A DNA stretch of 34,600 nt from Candidatus Synechococcus spongiarum SP3 (lineage in GTDB: Bacteria > Cyanobacteriota > Cyanobacteriia > PCC-6307 > Cyanobiaceae): the NCBI GenBank assembly GCA_001007665.1, contig JXQG01000017.1, forward strand, positions 1-34,600. Direction: 5' to 3'. Positions 18,386 to 29,299 of this stretch are shown here, piece after piece. The translations under genes and the position numbers were made by a program. The notes beneath the pieces were generated by a model. That model was not told the origin of the DNA. It was given only the letters and a program-made list of their open reading frames with translations, and searched no databases. Positions within the stretch are counted from its first letter, which is position 1; each line of letters starts with the position of its first letter.

Positions 18386-19651
18386 ATGGATCTCCAACCT
18401 CAACCGAGACACCTGCTCCCTCCACAACCGCTGCAGATTCGCTGGCCCCTGGCCCTCCTGGATCCTCGGCATCGCCGTGGCCTGGATCCCGATGGGGAGG
18501 GCCTTGTCAATCTGGCCGTCACCCTCGACGGGGCAACCGTCACCAGGATCGAACCACTGCCGTGGACGGTCACACCACACCTGCCCTTGACCCTCCCCGC
18601 CGCCGTGGAGCCCCACTGCCACCTGGACAAGGCCTTCACCTGGTCCCAAGCCCCCAACCCCTCCGGCACCATCTCCGGCGCCCTGGAGGCCAACCTCCAG
18701 GAGCACAAGCGTCGCTCTGCCGCTGCCGTCGCGGACCGCATGAACCGGGCGCTGCAAGCAGCATGGCGACAAGGTTACCGCGCCCTGCGCAGCCACCTGG
18801 ATCTGGGCAGAGCCGGCTCCCAAGCCACCTGGGAGGCGGTAACGCACACATGGGACGCCTGGTCGGACCGCCTCCAACTCCAGGCCATTGCCCTGGCCCC
18901 GCTGGAGCTCTGGAGCACCACCGCCGGTGTCCGCCTGGCCCGGCAGCTGGCCCGGCTGGGCGGGGGTCCGGGGGGCGCACTGAACCACCACAACACCCAG
19001 GGGAGCCCATGGCTGGAGCATCTGGCCCGAATGCTGCGCCTGGCCGCTGACCACGGCTGCATTGTGGACCTGCACATGGATGAGACCTGTGATCCCCGTA
19101 GCCGCTGTCTGGAGGGGCTTCTGGACTTGCTGGAGCAGGATCCGCTGCCAGTATCCGTTACCGTCTCCCACGGTTGCAGCCTGGCGCACCACACCCCTGA
19201 ACAGCTACACCGCACAGCGGCCCGCCTGGCGGCGCTCCACATTCCCCTGGTCAGCCTCCCCACCACCAACCTGTGGCTTCAGGACCGCTCCAGCAGCAGG
19301 CGCACACCACGGCTTCGCGGATTGGCGCCCATCCATGAACTGCAGGATGGGGGGGTGACCGTGGCCATTGGCGGAGACAACGTGGCCGACCCCTGGTTCC
19401 CTGGCGGTAACTTTAATCCGGTGGAACTCTGGCGCTTCGCCATCCCCATCACCCATCTGCACCCCTGGGAGCAGCGGGGGCTCACCCCGTTCACCAGCGC
19501 ACCGGCCCAGGTTCTGGGCTTATCCTGGGACGGGGTGTTACGCAACGGCTGCCCGGCTGATCTGATCCTGACCGAGGCCTCAAGCTGGCAAGCCACCCTG
19601 GCCAGGCCCCAGAGGTTGCGGGTCCTGCGGAACGGGGCCTGGCTCACCTGA
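18386..19651 (+). CDS. Amidohydrolase, cytosine-deaminase-like
   Basis: LTLPAAVEPHCHLDKAFTW...CIVDLHMDETCD...VSVTVSHGCSLA...GVTVAIGGDNVADPWFPGGNFNPVE...ADLILTEA; metal-binding HxH, DLHxDE, SHG and GxDN motifs. Start assigned to ATG at 18386, after the IS5 remnant. Confidence 0.85.
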   Translation: MDLQPQPRHLLPPQPLQIRWPLALLDPRHRRGLDPDGEGLVNLAVTLDGATVTRIEPLPWTVTPHLPLTLPAAVEPHCHLDKAFTWSQAPNPSGTISGALEANLQEHKRRSAAAVADRMNRALQAAWRQGYRALRSHLDLGRAGSQATWEAVTHTWDAWSDRLQLQAIALAPLELWSTTAGVRLARQLARLGGGPGGALNHHNTQGSPWLEHLARMLRLAADHGCIVDLHMDETCDPRSRCLEGLLDLLEQDPLPVSVTVSHGCSLAHHTPEQLHRTAARLAALHIPLVSLPTTNLWLQDRSSSRRTPRLRGLAPIHELQDGGVTVAIGGDNVADPWFPGGNFNPVELWRFAIPITHLHPWEQRGLTPFTSAPAQVLGLSWDGVLRNGCPADLILTEASSWQATLARPQRLRVLRNGAWLT

Positions 19652-19695
19652 GTTGCCGCCGGTCTTGCCGGCTGCTGTGGAGGCAAGGGCGGCAA

Positions 19696-20715
19696 TTAAC
19701 AATTGTGGTAGGTCCGGTACCAGGCCACAAATTGCGCCAGACCTTCCTGAAGAGTGGTGTCGGGTTGGAAGCCTACGGCCTGTTGCAGAGCAGACACGTC
19801 GGCATGGGTCTGTTGCACGTCCCCGGCTTGCATGGGCATGAACTGCACAACAGCCTTTTTCCCCAGAGCCTCCTCCAGCAGTCGGATGAACTCCAGCAGG
19901 GGGACAGGGGTCTGGTTGCCGATGTTGAGCACACGCCATGGGGCATGACTGGTGGCCGCCGTGGGCTGTGCAGCCGTGGTCCGGGGTTGGGGTGGCTTGG
20001 GCAACAGGCGCACCAGGCTGTCCACCACGTCGTCCACATAGGTGAAGTCCCGCCCCATGCGCCCATGGTTAAACACCTGCAGCGGCTCCCCCGCCAGGAT
20101 CATGCGGGTAAAGGTCCAATAGGCCATGTCGGGGCGGCCCCATGGTCCATAGACCGTGAAGAAGCGCAGGCCGGTGCATGGCAGCCCAAAAAGGTGGCTG
20201 TAGGTGTGGGCCATGAGCTCATTGGCTTTTTTGGTGGCCCCGTAGAGACTTACGGGGTGGTCCACGGGGTCCGTCTCGGCGAAGGGCAGCTTGCAGTTGG
20301 CGCCGTAGACCGAACTGCTGCTGGCATAGATCAGGTGGGACACTTGCTGGTGACGGCACCCCTCCAGCACATGGCCAAAGGCCACCAGGTTGCTGTTGAT
20401 GTAGGCGGCGGGGTTGTCCAGGGAATAGCGCACCCCGGCTTGGGCCGCCAGATGGACCACCGCACGGAAGCGGTTGTCTGCGAAGAGAGCCGCACAATCC
20501 CTGCCCTGGGCCAGATCCATCTCCACGAACCGGAATTGGGGCCAGGTTTGCAGTTGGGTCAGGCGGTCCCGTTTCAGTTGGGGAGAATAGTAGGCATTGC
20601 AGTTGTCCAGGCCCACTACGGGCACGTCGGCCTGCAACAAGGCTCGGCTCAGGTGAAAGCCGATGAAGCCGGCGGCCCCCGTCACCAGCACCGGGTCAGT
20701 GTGCTGCGCGCCCAT
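19696..20715 (-). CDS. NAD-dependent nucleotide-sugar epimerase (UDP-glucuronate 4-epimerase-like)
   Basis: VLVTGAAGFIGFHLSRALLQADVPVVGLDNCNAYYSPQLKRDRL...YASSSSVYGANCKLPFAETDPVDHPVSLYGATKKANELMAHTYSHLFGLPCTGLRFFTVYGPWGRPDMAYWTF. Confidence 0.92.
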   Translation of the reverse strand: MGAQHTDPVLVTGAAGFIGFHLSRALLQADVPVVGLDNCNAYYSPQLKRDRLTQLQTWPQFRFVEMDLAQGRDCAALFADNRFRAVVHLAAQAGVRYSLDNPAAYINSNLVAFGHVLEGCRHQQVSHLIYASSSSVYGANCKLPFAETDPVDHPVSLYGATKKANELMAHTYSHLFGLPCTGLRFFTVYGPWGRPDMAYWTFTRMILAGEPLQVFNHGRMGRDFTYVDDVVDSLVRLLPKPPQPRTTAAQPTAATSHAPWRVLNIGNQTPVPLLEFIRLLEEALGKKAVVQFMPMQAGDVQQTHADVSALQQAVGFQPDTTLQEGLAQFVAWYRTYHNC

Positions 20716-22135
20716 ATTGATCCTCAAAACGGACAATGTCGTCTTCCCCCAAGTAGGGTCCGCTCTGCACCTCAATGAGCTCCAGGGGGATGCGGCCAGG
20801 GTTGCTGAGCCGATGACGGCAGCCCAGGGGGACGTAGACACTCTGGTTTTCGCTGACCAGCAGGGGATCCCCGTCTTTCTCCACAGAGGCTGTGCCCTGC
20901 ACCACCACCCAGTGCTCAGAACGGTGGTGGTGCATCTGCAGCGACAAGGCGCAGCCGGGCTTCACGTGGATTTTCTTCACCTGCCAGCGCTCCCCCTCCA
21001 CCCCGGTGTCGTAGTGCCCCCATGGCCTGTAGATGCGCTGGTGAGCCTGGGCTTCCCGCGCCCCGGCAACTTGAAGACGCTCCACCACCTGCTTCACCGC
21101 CTGGGTCCGATCCCGTCGGGCCACCAGAACAGCGTCGTTGGTTTCCACCACCACCAGATCCTCAAGGCCCAGGCCCACCACCAGGCGGTGTTCACTGCGG
21201 AGGTAGCAGTTGCGCACGTTCTCATGGAGGACACGGCCACACACGGTGTTGCCCTGCTCATCGTGATCCCCTTGCTGCCAGAGGGTGCTCCAGTTGCCCA
21301 CGTCACTCCAGCCCGCCGCAAGGGAAGCCACGCTGCCCAAACGGGTGTGCTCCATCACGGCCACGTCAATGGACACCGTGGGGCAGCGACGAAACGCTTC
21401 CGCCTCCAGGCGGAGGAAGTCCAGATCCCCGTGGGCCTGCTGGAGGGACGCACGGGCGGCATGCAGCAGATCAGGGGCACAGCGCTCCAGTTCCTTCGCC
21501 ATCACACTGGCGCGAAACAGAAAGATGCCGCTGTTCCAGCGAAAGTCCCCATGGGCCAGAAAGGCTTCAGCCCGCTCGCGGCTGGGCTTTTCAACAAAAC
21601 GGCGAATGGGACGAAGGCCAAACCCATCCGTCTGGGGATCAGCTTCGATGTAGCCGTAGCCGGTTTCAGGGGCTGTAGGCGTCACGCCAAAGGTCACCAG
21701 GCGTCCCCCCAGAGCGGCGGGAACGGCCTGGCCAATGGTGGCGCGGAAAGCCTCGGCATGGGCAATGGCGTGGTCGGCCGCCAACACCAGCAGCAGGGTA
21801 TTCTCCTGACCCGCCCCCATGGCCTGGAGGCTGGCAACGGCCGTCGCCGGCGCCGTGTTGCGGCCCACAGGCTCCAGCAGAATGGCGGCGGGTTTCACGT
21901 CGATGGCCCGCATCTGCTCAGCGGCAATGAAGCGATGGGCATCGTTGCAGACCAACAGAGGCGACTGCAGTCCCGGTAGCCCCGCCAACCGCAGGATGGT
22001 CTGCTGGAGCAGGGTCCGGCGACCTGCAAGGGACAGAAACTGCTTGGGGTAGGCGGACCGGGACAGGGGCCAGAGGCGGGTGCCAATGCCTCCGCAGAGA
22101 ACCACCGGAATCACCGTCGTGGGTGACGCCATCAA
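20696..22135 (-). CDS. manC: Mannose-1-phosphate guanylyltransferase / mannose-6-phosphate isomerase
   Basis: VIPVVLCGGIGTRLWPLSRSAYPKQFLSLAGRRTLLQQTILRLAGL...RFVEKPSRERAEAFLAHGDFRWNSGIFLFRAS...YRPWGHYDTGVEGERWQVKKIHVKPGCALSLQMHHHRSEHWVVVQGTA. Confidence 0.96.
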   Translation of the reverse strand: MMASPTTVIPVVLCGGIGTRLWPLSRSAYPKQFLSLAGRRTLLQQTILRLAGLPGLQSPLLVCNDAHRFIAAEQMRAIDVKPAAILLEPVGRNTAPATAVASLQAMGAGQENTLLLVLAADHAIAHAEAFRATIGQAVPAALGGRLVTFGVTPTAPETGYGYIEADPQTDGFGLRPIRRFVEKPSRERAEAFLAHGDFRWNSGIFLFRASVMAKELERCAPDLLHAARASLQQAHGDLDFLRLEAEAFRRCPTVSIDVAVMEHTRLGSVASLAAGWSDVGNWSTLWQQGDHDEQGNTVCGRVLHENVRNCYLRSEHRLVVGLGLEDLVVVETNDAVLVARRDRTQAVKQVVERLQVAGAREAQAHQRIYRPWGHYDTGVEGERWQVKKIHVKPGCALSLQMHHHRSEHWVVVQGTASVEKDGDPLLVSENQSVYVPLGCRHRLSNPGRIPLELIEVQSGPYLGEDDIVRFEDQYGRAAH

Positions 22136-22719
22136 GATTCGGGCTGATGAGCCGAGCCTATGGCATCCGCCGTTGCGAGCTGCGCCTCAATCGGCAGCAG
22201 ACCCGCAGGCGGGCACAGCAGGATCCACCCATCCTCAAGGCAAACCTGGGGAACAATGGCCTCCACAAACGGCACCAGGACGGATTGCCCCCCATGGCGC
22301 AGACGAATCTCCAACAGGTCGTTGCCCCCATGGAGCAGGTCCACCACGGTGCCCAGGGTCGGACCTGCGGGATCCAGACGCACCTCCAGGCCCTCCAGGT
22401 CCAGCAGGTGAAATTCCCCTGCCGCCATGGGTGGACGGGTGGTGGCGTCTGCCAACAGCCGATGCCGCACCAGCGATTCGGCCTGGTTCCGGGTCTCGAT
22501 GCCCTTGAGCCGAATCCCGTAAAGCCCTTTGCGGGATAGACAACGACCCCGCAGCAACTCAACAGCCCGGGGCGGCTCATCCACCTTCTGTAACCAGCGG
22601 GGACCAGGCTTCAGAAAACGCTCGGCGAAATCACTGGAAGACAGGACGCGCAACTCACCCTTGAGCCCTTGCGCAGCAACCACCAGACCAACCTCAACCA
22701 GGGGAGGAGTAGCACGCAT
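22132..22719 (-). CDS. rimM: 16S rRNA processing protein
   Basis: EVGLVVAAQGLKGELRVLSSSDFAERFLKPGPRWL...EFHLLDLEGLEVRLD...GTVVDLLHGGNDLLEIRL...VLVPFVEAIVPQVCLEDGWILLCPPAGLL; RimM N-terminal and PRC-barrel pattern. Confidence 0.9.
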   Translation of the reverse strand: MRATPPLVEVGLVVAAQGLKGELRVLSSSDFAERFLKPGPRWLQKVDEPPRAVELLRGRCLSRKGLYGIRLKGIETRNQAESLVRHRLLADATTRPPMAAGEFHLLDLEGLEVRLDPAGPTLGTVVDLLHGGNDLLEIRLRHGGQSVLVPFVEAIVPQVCLEDGWILLCPPAGLLPIEAQLATADAIGSAHQPES

Positions 22720-22796
22720 GATTGGACGGTGATCAGGGCTTGCAATCAACCAGACCTTGAGTGAATACTAGGAATAACATCCTCAGGGCAAAAACA

Positions 22797-23126
22797 ATGG
22801 CAGGCAGACGTAAGGGATCAAGGAAGCTGCGCCCATCCTTGCTCTTCGGCCTCGTGGGTTTGGGAATGATGGCCGCCCTGGTGGCTGGATCAGCACTCTT
22901 GCGTCCCACCCAGGCCAGTCCCTCCGGCCTTCTCAGTGCTGTCAAAAGCAACCCGGACATGGCCGAAGCGCTGTGCCAGGAGCTTAATGCCATCAATGAC
23001 GCTGGTCACAGCGTCTACTCCTCCACAGGCCTGGAGCAGGTGGCCGCAAGCCAGGGGAGTGCCACCAGCGATGCCGAGATTCTCATCACCTACGTGGTGG
23101 GGCTCTATTGTCCTGACGTGACCTGA
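22797..23126 (+). CDS. Small putative exported or membrane-anchored protein, function unknown
   Basis: MAGRRKGSRKLRPSLLFGLVGLGMMAALVAGSALLRPTQASPSGLLSAVKSNPDMAEALCQELNAINDAGHSVYSSTGLEQVAASQGSATSDAEILITYVVGLYCPDVT; signal/TM helix and two Cys. Confidence 0.7.
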   Translation: MAGRRKGSRKLRPSLLFGLVGLGMMAALVAGSALLRPTQASPSGLLSAVKSNPDMAEALCQELNAINDAGHSVYSSTGLEQVAASQGSATSDAEILITYVVGLYCPDVT

Positions 23127-23172
23127 AGGCCGTTGGCCTTGGTGGGGATGGTGATCGCTTTTGGGGCGTTCC

Positions 23173-24786
23173 ATGGTCGCTGCCGGGGCGTTGCGCGACG
23201 TGATCCATGGGCAGCGCCAGTTGGTGTTGCCGGATGGTGTAGCCCTGCAAGCCAGTTGCTGGAGACCCCGACAGGGGGGGCCATGGCCCGCTCTGCTGAT
23301 GCGGCAGCCCTATGGGCGCGCTCTGGCCTCCACCATGGTGTATGCCCACCCCGCCTGGTATGCCGCCCATGGCTACCTGGTGGTGGTGCAGGATGTGCGG
23401 GGCTGTGGCGACTCCGGCGGCAACTTCCGCCTGTTTGGCAGCGAGGCCCGGGATGGGAGTTGCACCATGGCCTGGCTGCGGGCACAGCCGGATTGCAACG
23501 GCCGCATCGGCTGCTACGGCTTTTCCTACCAGGGCCTCACCCAACTGCTCTGGGACGGGCCGGATGTGCCGGATTGCACGGCCCCGGCCATGGCGGGTCT
23601 CAGCCTGCAACACCACTGGTGTCGGGACGGCCAGGCGGATTGGTGGGCGCTGGGGTTGGCCTGGGCACTGCAGTTGGCGGCAGCAGCCTGTCAGCGGCGC
23701 GGGGACGGCCTGGCCTATGGCCGCATCCGCGAGGCCCTTGATCATCAAGACTTTGTTGAGAAGGGCTGGGATCTTCTCCAGCAGGCGGACCCCGAGAATC
23801 ACCTGTTGCGCTGGTGGTCGGGCCACTGGGAATCCCCCGTGGCGGATGCAGGCCTGGCAGCTGTCTTGCGGCGACCCATGCTCTTGATCGGAGGCTGGTG
23901 CGACCCCTATCTACGCGGCGCCATGGCGCTCCATGACCAAAGCCTGAAGGCTGGTGGGTGCCCCCGGCTGGTGGTAGGTCCCTGGACCCATGGGAACTGG
24001 CACGGCGGTCAACTGGATCGGCGGCACCTGGCCTTCTTTGATCACCACTTGAAGGGTTGCCCCCCGGAGCAACCCCAAGACGCTGTTCAACTGTTTGACG
24101 TGGGGTGTGACCAGTGGTGGCGCGGTTCCCACTGGCCTCGACAGGAGCCGGAGCACTGTTGGCTGAGGGGAGCCGGCCTCAGTGGGGTGGATCCCCACGC
24201 CGGCGTGTTGCTGCTGGAGTCCGGGAAGGCGGCTGCTGGAGGCTGGGACCGGCTGGTGCTGGATCCATGGCGGCCCACCCCGGCACGGGGTGGACACCTG
24301 GACGTGCAAGCCGGACCTACAGACCGTCATGACCTGGATTGCCGCAGCGACGTGCTCACGTTCACCACCCTGGCCCTGCCCCGCGCCCTCACCCTCGGCG
24401 GCACCGTCCGGTTGCGGCTGAAGGCCGCCAGTGAGGGGCAGGGCTTTGATCTCTGCTGCGCCCTGTCCCAGGTGCGGGAGACGGACGGACGGACGCGGGT
24501 GGAGCAACTCTCCATGGGGGTGGAGCGCTGGCTGGGTCCCCAGGCCCAAGCCCTCACATGGCGTCAGGTTGACTTTCAGCCCCTGCTGCGGACGGTGCCA
24601 GCGGGGATGCGGCTCCGCCTGTCCATTGCCTTGGCGGGCTGGCCCTTGATCGGGATCAATCCAGGCAACGGCCAGGCGCCCCATGCCGTGGCGGCCCACG
24701 AACGCCAAGTTGTGGTGGTGCAGTTTTGCTGGGATGAAGCCTGCCTGCGGCTGCCGTTGCAGCGCCCGGATCAGGCCGCAGCGTAG
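23173..24786 (+). CDS. CocE/NonD family hydrolase (X-Pro dipeptidyl-peptidase-like)
   Basis: [57 protein letters not shown]...[20 protein letters not shown]...GPWTHGNW; alpha/beta hydrolase with nucleophile GFSYQG and PWTHG; C-terminal jelly-roll. Confidence 0.88.
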   Translation: MVAAGALRDVIHGQRQLVLPDGVALQASCWRPRQGGPWPALLMRQPYGRALASTMVYAHPAWYAAHGYLVVVQDVRGCGDSGGNFRLFGSEARDGSCTMAWLRAQPDCNGRIGCYGFSYQGLTQLLWDGPDVPDCTAPAMAGLSLQHHWCRDGQADWWALGLAWALQLAAAACQRRGDGLAYGRIREALDHQDFVEKGWDLLQQADPENHLLRWWSGHWESPVADAGLAAVLRRPMLLIGGWCDPYLRGAMALHDQSLKAGGCPRLVVGPWTHGNWHGGQLDRRHLAFFDHHLKGCPPEQPQDAVQLFDVGCDQWWRGSHWPRQEPEHCWLRGAGLSGVDPHAGVLLLESGKAAAGGWDRLVLDPWRPTPARGGHLDVQAGPTDRHDLDCRSDVLTFTTLALPRALTLGGTVRLRLKAASEGQGFDLCCALSQVRETDGRTRVEQLSMGVERWLGPQAQALTWRQVDFQPLLRTVPAGMRLRLSIALAGWPLIGINPGNGQAPHAVAAHERQVVVVQFCWDEACLRLPLQRPDQAAA

Positions 24787-24811
24787 GCTCCTACCAATCT
24801 GCACTCTCCCT

Positions 24812-27115
24812 GTGGTTGAACACCAAGGGCTTACTCAGGCAACGGAACAACTGGCCAGTTGCCGTCAGCATGACCCCTATGCGATTCTCGGCCCCCATGC
24901 GCTCACCAGCGGTGGTTACGTGGTGCGCGCCTGGCTTCCGGACGCGGAGCGGGTGGACCTGATGCTGGGAGGCCAGGCGTTGCCCATGGAGGCGGTCCAT
25001 CATCCCTGGTTGTTCGAGCGGGAGCTACCGACGGATCCCGGCAGCGCCTACCAGTTGCAACTGCTGCGGGGTGGCATCAACAGCTGTCAATACGACCCCT
25101 ACAGCTTTCGTCAGCCGTGGATGGGTGAGCTGGACCGTCACCTGTTTGCCGAGGGCAACCACCACCACGTCTGGACCCGCATGGGCGCCCATCGGGTTGA
25201 GCAGGCCGGGGTGAGCGGCGTGCAGTTCTGTCTCTGGGCGCCCAACGCGGTGAGTGTATCCGTTGTTGGCGCCTTCAACGGCTGGGATGGGCGAATGCAT
25301 CCGACGCAAAAGCGGGTTGGCGGCATCTGGGAACTCTTCATCCCCGGCCTTGGGGAAGGGGAGCTTTATAAATACGAGATTCACACCCGCCATGGCCATC
25401 CCTATGCCAAGGCTGACCCCTATGGTTTTCACCACGAGGTGCGCCCGGCCACGGCCTCCATCGTGGCGGAGAACCGCTTTGCCTGGGGCGACGAGGCCTG
25501 GATTCGTCAACGGGACAGCCAGAATCCCCTGGAGCAGCCCATTGCCGTTTATGAGATGCATCTGGGCAGTTGGCTTCATGCCAACGCAGCGCAGCCCTAC
25601 GTGGAACCAGACGGCACGGAGCGTTTACCCGTGCCGGCCAACGATATGAAGCCGGGGACACGGCTGCTCACCTACACGGAATTGGCGGACAAGGTGATCC
25701 CCTACGTAAAGGCGCGGGGCTTCACCCATATTGAGTTGATGCCCGTTACGGAGCATCCCTTTGAGGGATCCTGGGGATATCAGGTAACAGGTTGGTATGC
25801 CCCCACCAGTCGCTATGGCAAGCCCGACGAGTTCCGGGCCTTCGTGGATCGCTGTCATCAAAACGGGATTGGCGTCATTCTGGACTGGGTGCCAGGACAT
25901 TTCCCGAAAGATAATCACGGCCTGGCATATTTTGATGGTGACTTCTTGTATGAACATGCGGATCCACGCATTGGCGAACACAAAGAATGGGGCACGTTGA
26001 TTTTCAATTACAGTCGCAACGAGGTGCGCAATTTCCTGATATCCAGCGCTCTGTTCTGGATGAGTGAGTTCCATATTGACGGCATTCGTGTGGACGCAGT
26101 TGCCTCCATGCTCTATCTGGACTATCTCCGACCGGAAGGAGAGTGGTTGCCCAATAAATATGGTGGCCGCGAGAATTTGGAGGCGGTAAATTTTCTCCAA
26201 CAGTTGAATAAAACTCTCTTCCATTATTTCCCTGGCATTCTTTCCATTGCGGAAGAGTCAACAGAGTGGCCAGGTGTTACCCAGCCAGCCAGTGACCATA
26301 ATCGTGATGCCCTGGGCTTTAACCTGAAGTGGAATATGGGTTGGATGCATGATATGCTGGACTATTTTGCCATGGATCCATGGTTCCGACAATTTCACCA
26401 GAACCTGATTACTTTTTCTATGATGTATTACTATAGCGAAAACTTTATGTTAGCTCTTTCCCATGATGAGGTAGTGCATGAGAAAAGCAATCTGCTGCAC
26501 AAGATGCCAGGGGATGATTGGCGTAAGTTTGCCAATACCCGCGCCCTGCTCTCCTACATGTGGACTCACCCCGGCAAGAAAACTATTTTTATGGGTATGG
26601 AATTTGGCCAGCGTGGCGAATGGAATGTCTGGGATGATCTGGAATGGGATAAGCTACAATATCCCGAGCATCAGAAACTGATGAAGATGATTGATGAAAT
26701 CAATGCTCTCTATAAGTCAGAGCCGGCTCTCTGGCGTGAAGATTTCAACAACAATGGTTTTCAATGGATCCATTGCGACGATAACCGTAACGGTGTCATC
26801 AGCTTTATGCGAAGAGACGAGAAAAGCCAACGCTGGTTGGTTGTTGTATGTAATTTCACGCCGAATCCCCATAAGAATTATCGAATTGGCGTGCCGCTGG
26901 AGGGTTGGTATGGAGAAATCTTCAACAGCGATGCAGCGATTTACGGAGGCAGCAACCTGGGCAACCTGGGGGGTCGCTTCACGGATTCCTGGCCCATGCA
27001 CAGCTATGCCCACTCCCTGGATCTATGCTTGCCTCCCTTGAGCACAGTGATCTTCCGCCACAGCCACCATGGCCCTGAACCGAGCTCCAGTCACCTCTCC
27101 CCCTCCGCTGCTTGA
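24812..27115 (+). CDS. glgB: 1,4-alpha-glucan branching enzyme
   Basis: [55 protein letters not shown]...[16 protein letters not shown]...[59 protein letters not shown]...[19 protein letters not shown] start inferred. Confidence 0.95.
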   Translation: MVEHQGLTQATEQLASCRQHDPYAILGPHALTSGGYVVRAWLPDAERVDLMLGGQALPMEAVHHPWLFERELPTDPGSAYQLQLLRGGINSCQYDPYSFRQPWMGELDRHLFAEGNHHHVWTRMGAHRVEQAGVSGVQFCLWAPNAVSVSVVGAFNGWDGRMHPTQKRVGGIWELFIPGLGEGELYKYEIHTRHGHPYAKADPYGFHHEVRPATASIVAENRFAWGDEAWIRQRDSQNPLEQPIAVYEMHLGSWLHANAAQPYVEPDGTERLPVPANDMKPGTRLLTYTELADKVIPYVKARGFTHIELMPVTEHPFEGSWGYQVTGWYAPTSRYGKPDEFRAFVDRCHQNGIGVILDWVPGHFPKDNHGLAYFDGDFLYEHADPRIGEHKEWGTLIFNYSRNEVRNFLISSALFWMSEFHIDGIRVDAVASMLYLDYLRPEGEWLPNKYGGRENLEAVNFLQQLNKTLFHYFPGILSIAEESTEWPGVTQPASDHNRDALGFNLKWNMGWMHDMLDYFAMDPWFRQFHQNLITFSMMYYYSENFMLALSHDEVVHEKSNLLHKMPGDDWRKFANTRALLSYMWTHPGKKTIFMGMEFGQRGEWNVWDDLEWDKLQYPEHQKLMKMIDEINALYKSEPALWREDFNNNGFQWIHCDDNRNGVISFMRRDEKSQRWLVVVCNFTPNPHKNYRIGVPLEGWYGEIFNSDAAIYGGSNLGNLGGRFTDSWPMHSYAHSLDLCLPPLSTVIFRHSHHGPEPSSSHLSPSAA

Positions 27116-27119
27116 CCCG

Positions 27120-28172
27120 ATGGCCGATTCCCTCCCCCTGCTTCTGCGTGCCGCCCGGGGCGAACCCGTTGAGCGCACTCCCGTCTGGATGATGCGTCAG
27201 GCGGGGCGCTACATGAAGGCCTATCGGGAGCTGAGGGACCGTTATCCCACCTTTCGGGAGCGCTCCGAAAACCCTGATCTCTCCTACGAGATCTCCATGC
27301 AGCCCTTCGAGGCCTTTCACCCGGATGGGGTGATCCTGTTTTCGGATATCCTCACGCCCCTGCCAGGGATGGGGATTGAGTTTGACATTATCGAAAGCCA
27401 TGGTCCCCAGATTCACGACCCCATCCGCAGCCAGGCTCAGATGGATGCCTTGCGCCCCCTGGAGCCGGCCGAATCCATGTCCTTTGTGGGCTCTGTGCTG
27501 ACGCGGCTACGCGAGGCGGTGGGCACAGCCGCGGCAGTTCTGGGGTTTGTGGGCGCCCCGTGGACCTTGGCGGCCTATGCCGTGGAGGGGAAAAGCAGCA
27601 AAACCTATGGGGTCATCAAGGCCATGGCCTTCCGTGAACCGGCCCTGTTGCACCAACTGCTGGCCCACCTGGCAGACGGGATCGCGGCCTATGTGTGCTA
27701 TCAGATTGATTCAGGCGCCCAGGTGGTGCAGATTTTCGACTCCTGGGCCGGCCAACTGAGCCCCCAGGATTATGACGTCTTCGCGGGACCCTATCAGCAA
27801 CGCCTCATCCGCCAAGTAAGGCAAACCCACCCGGATACGCCTCTGATTCTCTACATCTCGGGCAGTGCGGGGGTGTTGGAGCGGATGGGAGCCAGCGGTG
27901 CGGACATCATCAGCCTGGACTGGACCGTGGACATGGCGGACGGCCTGGCCCGACTCCCCACCCACCTAGGGGTCCAGGGCAACGTGGATCCCGGCCTTCT
28001 GTACGGCAGCCCTGAAGCGATTTGTGCCCGAATTGAGGATACCCTTCGCAAAGCCCGGGGGCGACGCCACATTCTCAACCTGGGGCACGGCATTCTGCCC
28101 GGCACCCCGGAGGAGAATGCCCGCCTGTTCTTCGAGGCCGGCAAGCGCCTTGGCGCCAAGGCAACCGCCTGA
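27120..28172 (+). CDS. hemE: Uroporphyrinogen decarboxylase
   Basis: [86 protein letters not shown]...[24 protein letters not shown]. Confidence 0.97.
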   Translation: MADSLPLLLRAARGEPVERTPVWMMRQAGRYMKAYRELRDRYPTFRERSENPDLSYEISMQPFEAFHPDGVILFSDILTPLPGMGIEFDIIESHGPQIHDPIRSQAQMDALRPLEPAESMSFVGSVLTRLREAVGTAAAVLGFVGAPWTLAAYAVEGKSSKTYGVIKAMAFREPALLHQLLAHLADGIAAYVCYQIDSGAQVVQIFDSWAGQLSPQDYDVFAGPYQQRLIRQVRQTHPDTPLILYISGSAGVLERMGASGADIISLDWTVDMADGLARLPTHLGVQGNVDPGLLYGSPEAICARIEDTLRKARGRRHILNLGHGILPGTPEENARLFFEAGKRLGAKATA

Positions 28173-28198
28173 GGTCTCCAACATGCGGACTTGATTCT

Positions 28199-29227
28199 TT
28201 GTCTCATCCCGATCGGATTCTGATCACTGGCGCCAGCGGCTGCATCGGCCAGGCGGTGGCGGCGTGGCTGCTGGAGCACAGCAATGCCCAGCTACTGCTT
28301 TGGCTGCGCCAGCCCCGGAAGCTCACCGCCATTGACCACCGGCATCCCCGCCTGGAGTTGCTGGTGGGTGATCTGCGCCAGCCTCGGCGTTTTCGCCAGC
28401 AGTTGGCCCACGTGGATCGGGTCATCCATACTGCCACGGCCTGGGGGGACCCGACCCGTGCCTGGGCGGTCAACGTACAAGCCGTCAAGGATCTGCTGGC
28501 CTGTCTTGATCACCAGCGCCTCCAGCAAGTGCTCTATTTCTCCACCGCCAGCATTCTGGATCGCAATCTGGAGTTGCTGCCGGAGGCGGAGCAATGGGGA
28601 ACAGAGTACATCCAGACCAAGGTCATTTGCCTGCGCCAACTGATGGCCCATCCCCTCCGGGAAAAGATCGTGGCCATTTTTCCCACACTTGTTTTTTCCG
28701 GCAGGATTGACGGGGGTGATGGATGGCCCACCAGCTACCTCACCACGGGCCTGCGACCACTTCTGCGCTGGCTTTGGCTGGCGCGCTTTTTGCGATTGGA
28801 CGCCAGCTATCACTTTATCCATGGGGCAGACGTGGCCAGCATCTGCGGTCATCTGCTCACAGCGCCCCACCAGCCCGGACCGCAGCACTGGCGGGGCATG
28901 CCCCGCTATGTGCTGGGCCAGCGTCCCCTCACCGTCAATCGCACCATGGCCCAACTCTGTCGCTACCGCCACATGGCCCTCCCTCCTGGCGTGCAGCTCC
29001 ACCACTGGCTCATACAGGCTCTGGTGGTTTTGTTCCGCATCCAGTTGAGCCCGTGGGACCGCTTTACCCTGCAGCGGCGTCACTTTACCCATCACCCCAT
29101 CACCCGCCCGGAAAGCTTCGGTTTGGCGTCTCGCTTCCCCAACCTGGAGACGGTGTTGTCTGCGGCTGGGATCCCTCAGCGGGGCCGTCTGCCAACCGCT
29201 GACCATGGTTTGCCATCCAAGACGTAA
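28199..29227 (+). CDS. NAD(P)-dependent epimerase/dehydratase (SDR superfamily)
   Basis: RILITGASGCIGQAVAAWLLEHSNAQLLLWLRQ...HVDRVIHTATAWGDPTRAWAVNVQAVKDLLACL; Rossmann GxxGxxG. TTG start. Confidence 0.85.
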   Translation: MSHPDRILITGASGCIGQAVAAWLLEHSNAQLLLWLRQPRKLTAIDHRHPRLELLVGDLRQPRRFRQQLAHVDRVIHTATAWGDPTRAWAVNVQAVKDLLACLDHQRLQQVLYFSTASILDRNLELLPEAEQWGTEYIQTKVICLRQLMAHPLREKIVAIFPTLVFSGRIDGGDGWPTSYLTTGLRPLLRWLWLARFLRLDASYHFIHGADVASICGHLLTAPHQPGPQHWRGMPRYVLGQRPLTVNRTMAQLCRYRHMALPPGVQLHHWLIQALVVLFRIQLSPWDRFTLQRRHFTHHPITRPESFGLASRFPNLETVLSAAGIPQRGRLPTADHGLPSKT

Positions 29228-29299
29228 CACTTCCTCAACCTCATGGCACCGTTGGGCGCGGCGAACCCGTACACTCTCCACCAGTCACTGAACTACGCC

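Noticed and set aside
17981-19192. 403-aa minus-strand ORF
   Set aside because: Mostly antisense to the amidohydrolase; only its far C-terminal part overlaps IS5-derived sequence, in the wrong frame for a functional protein.
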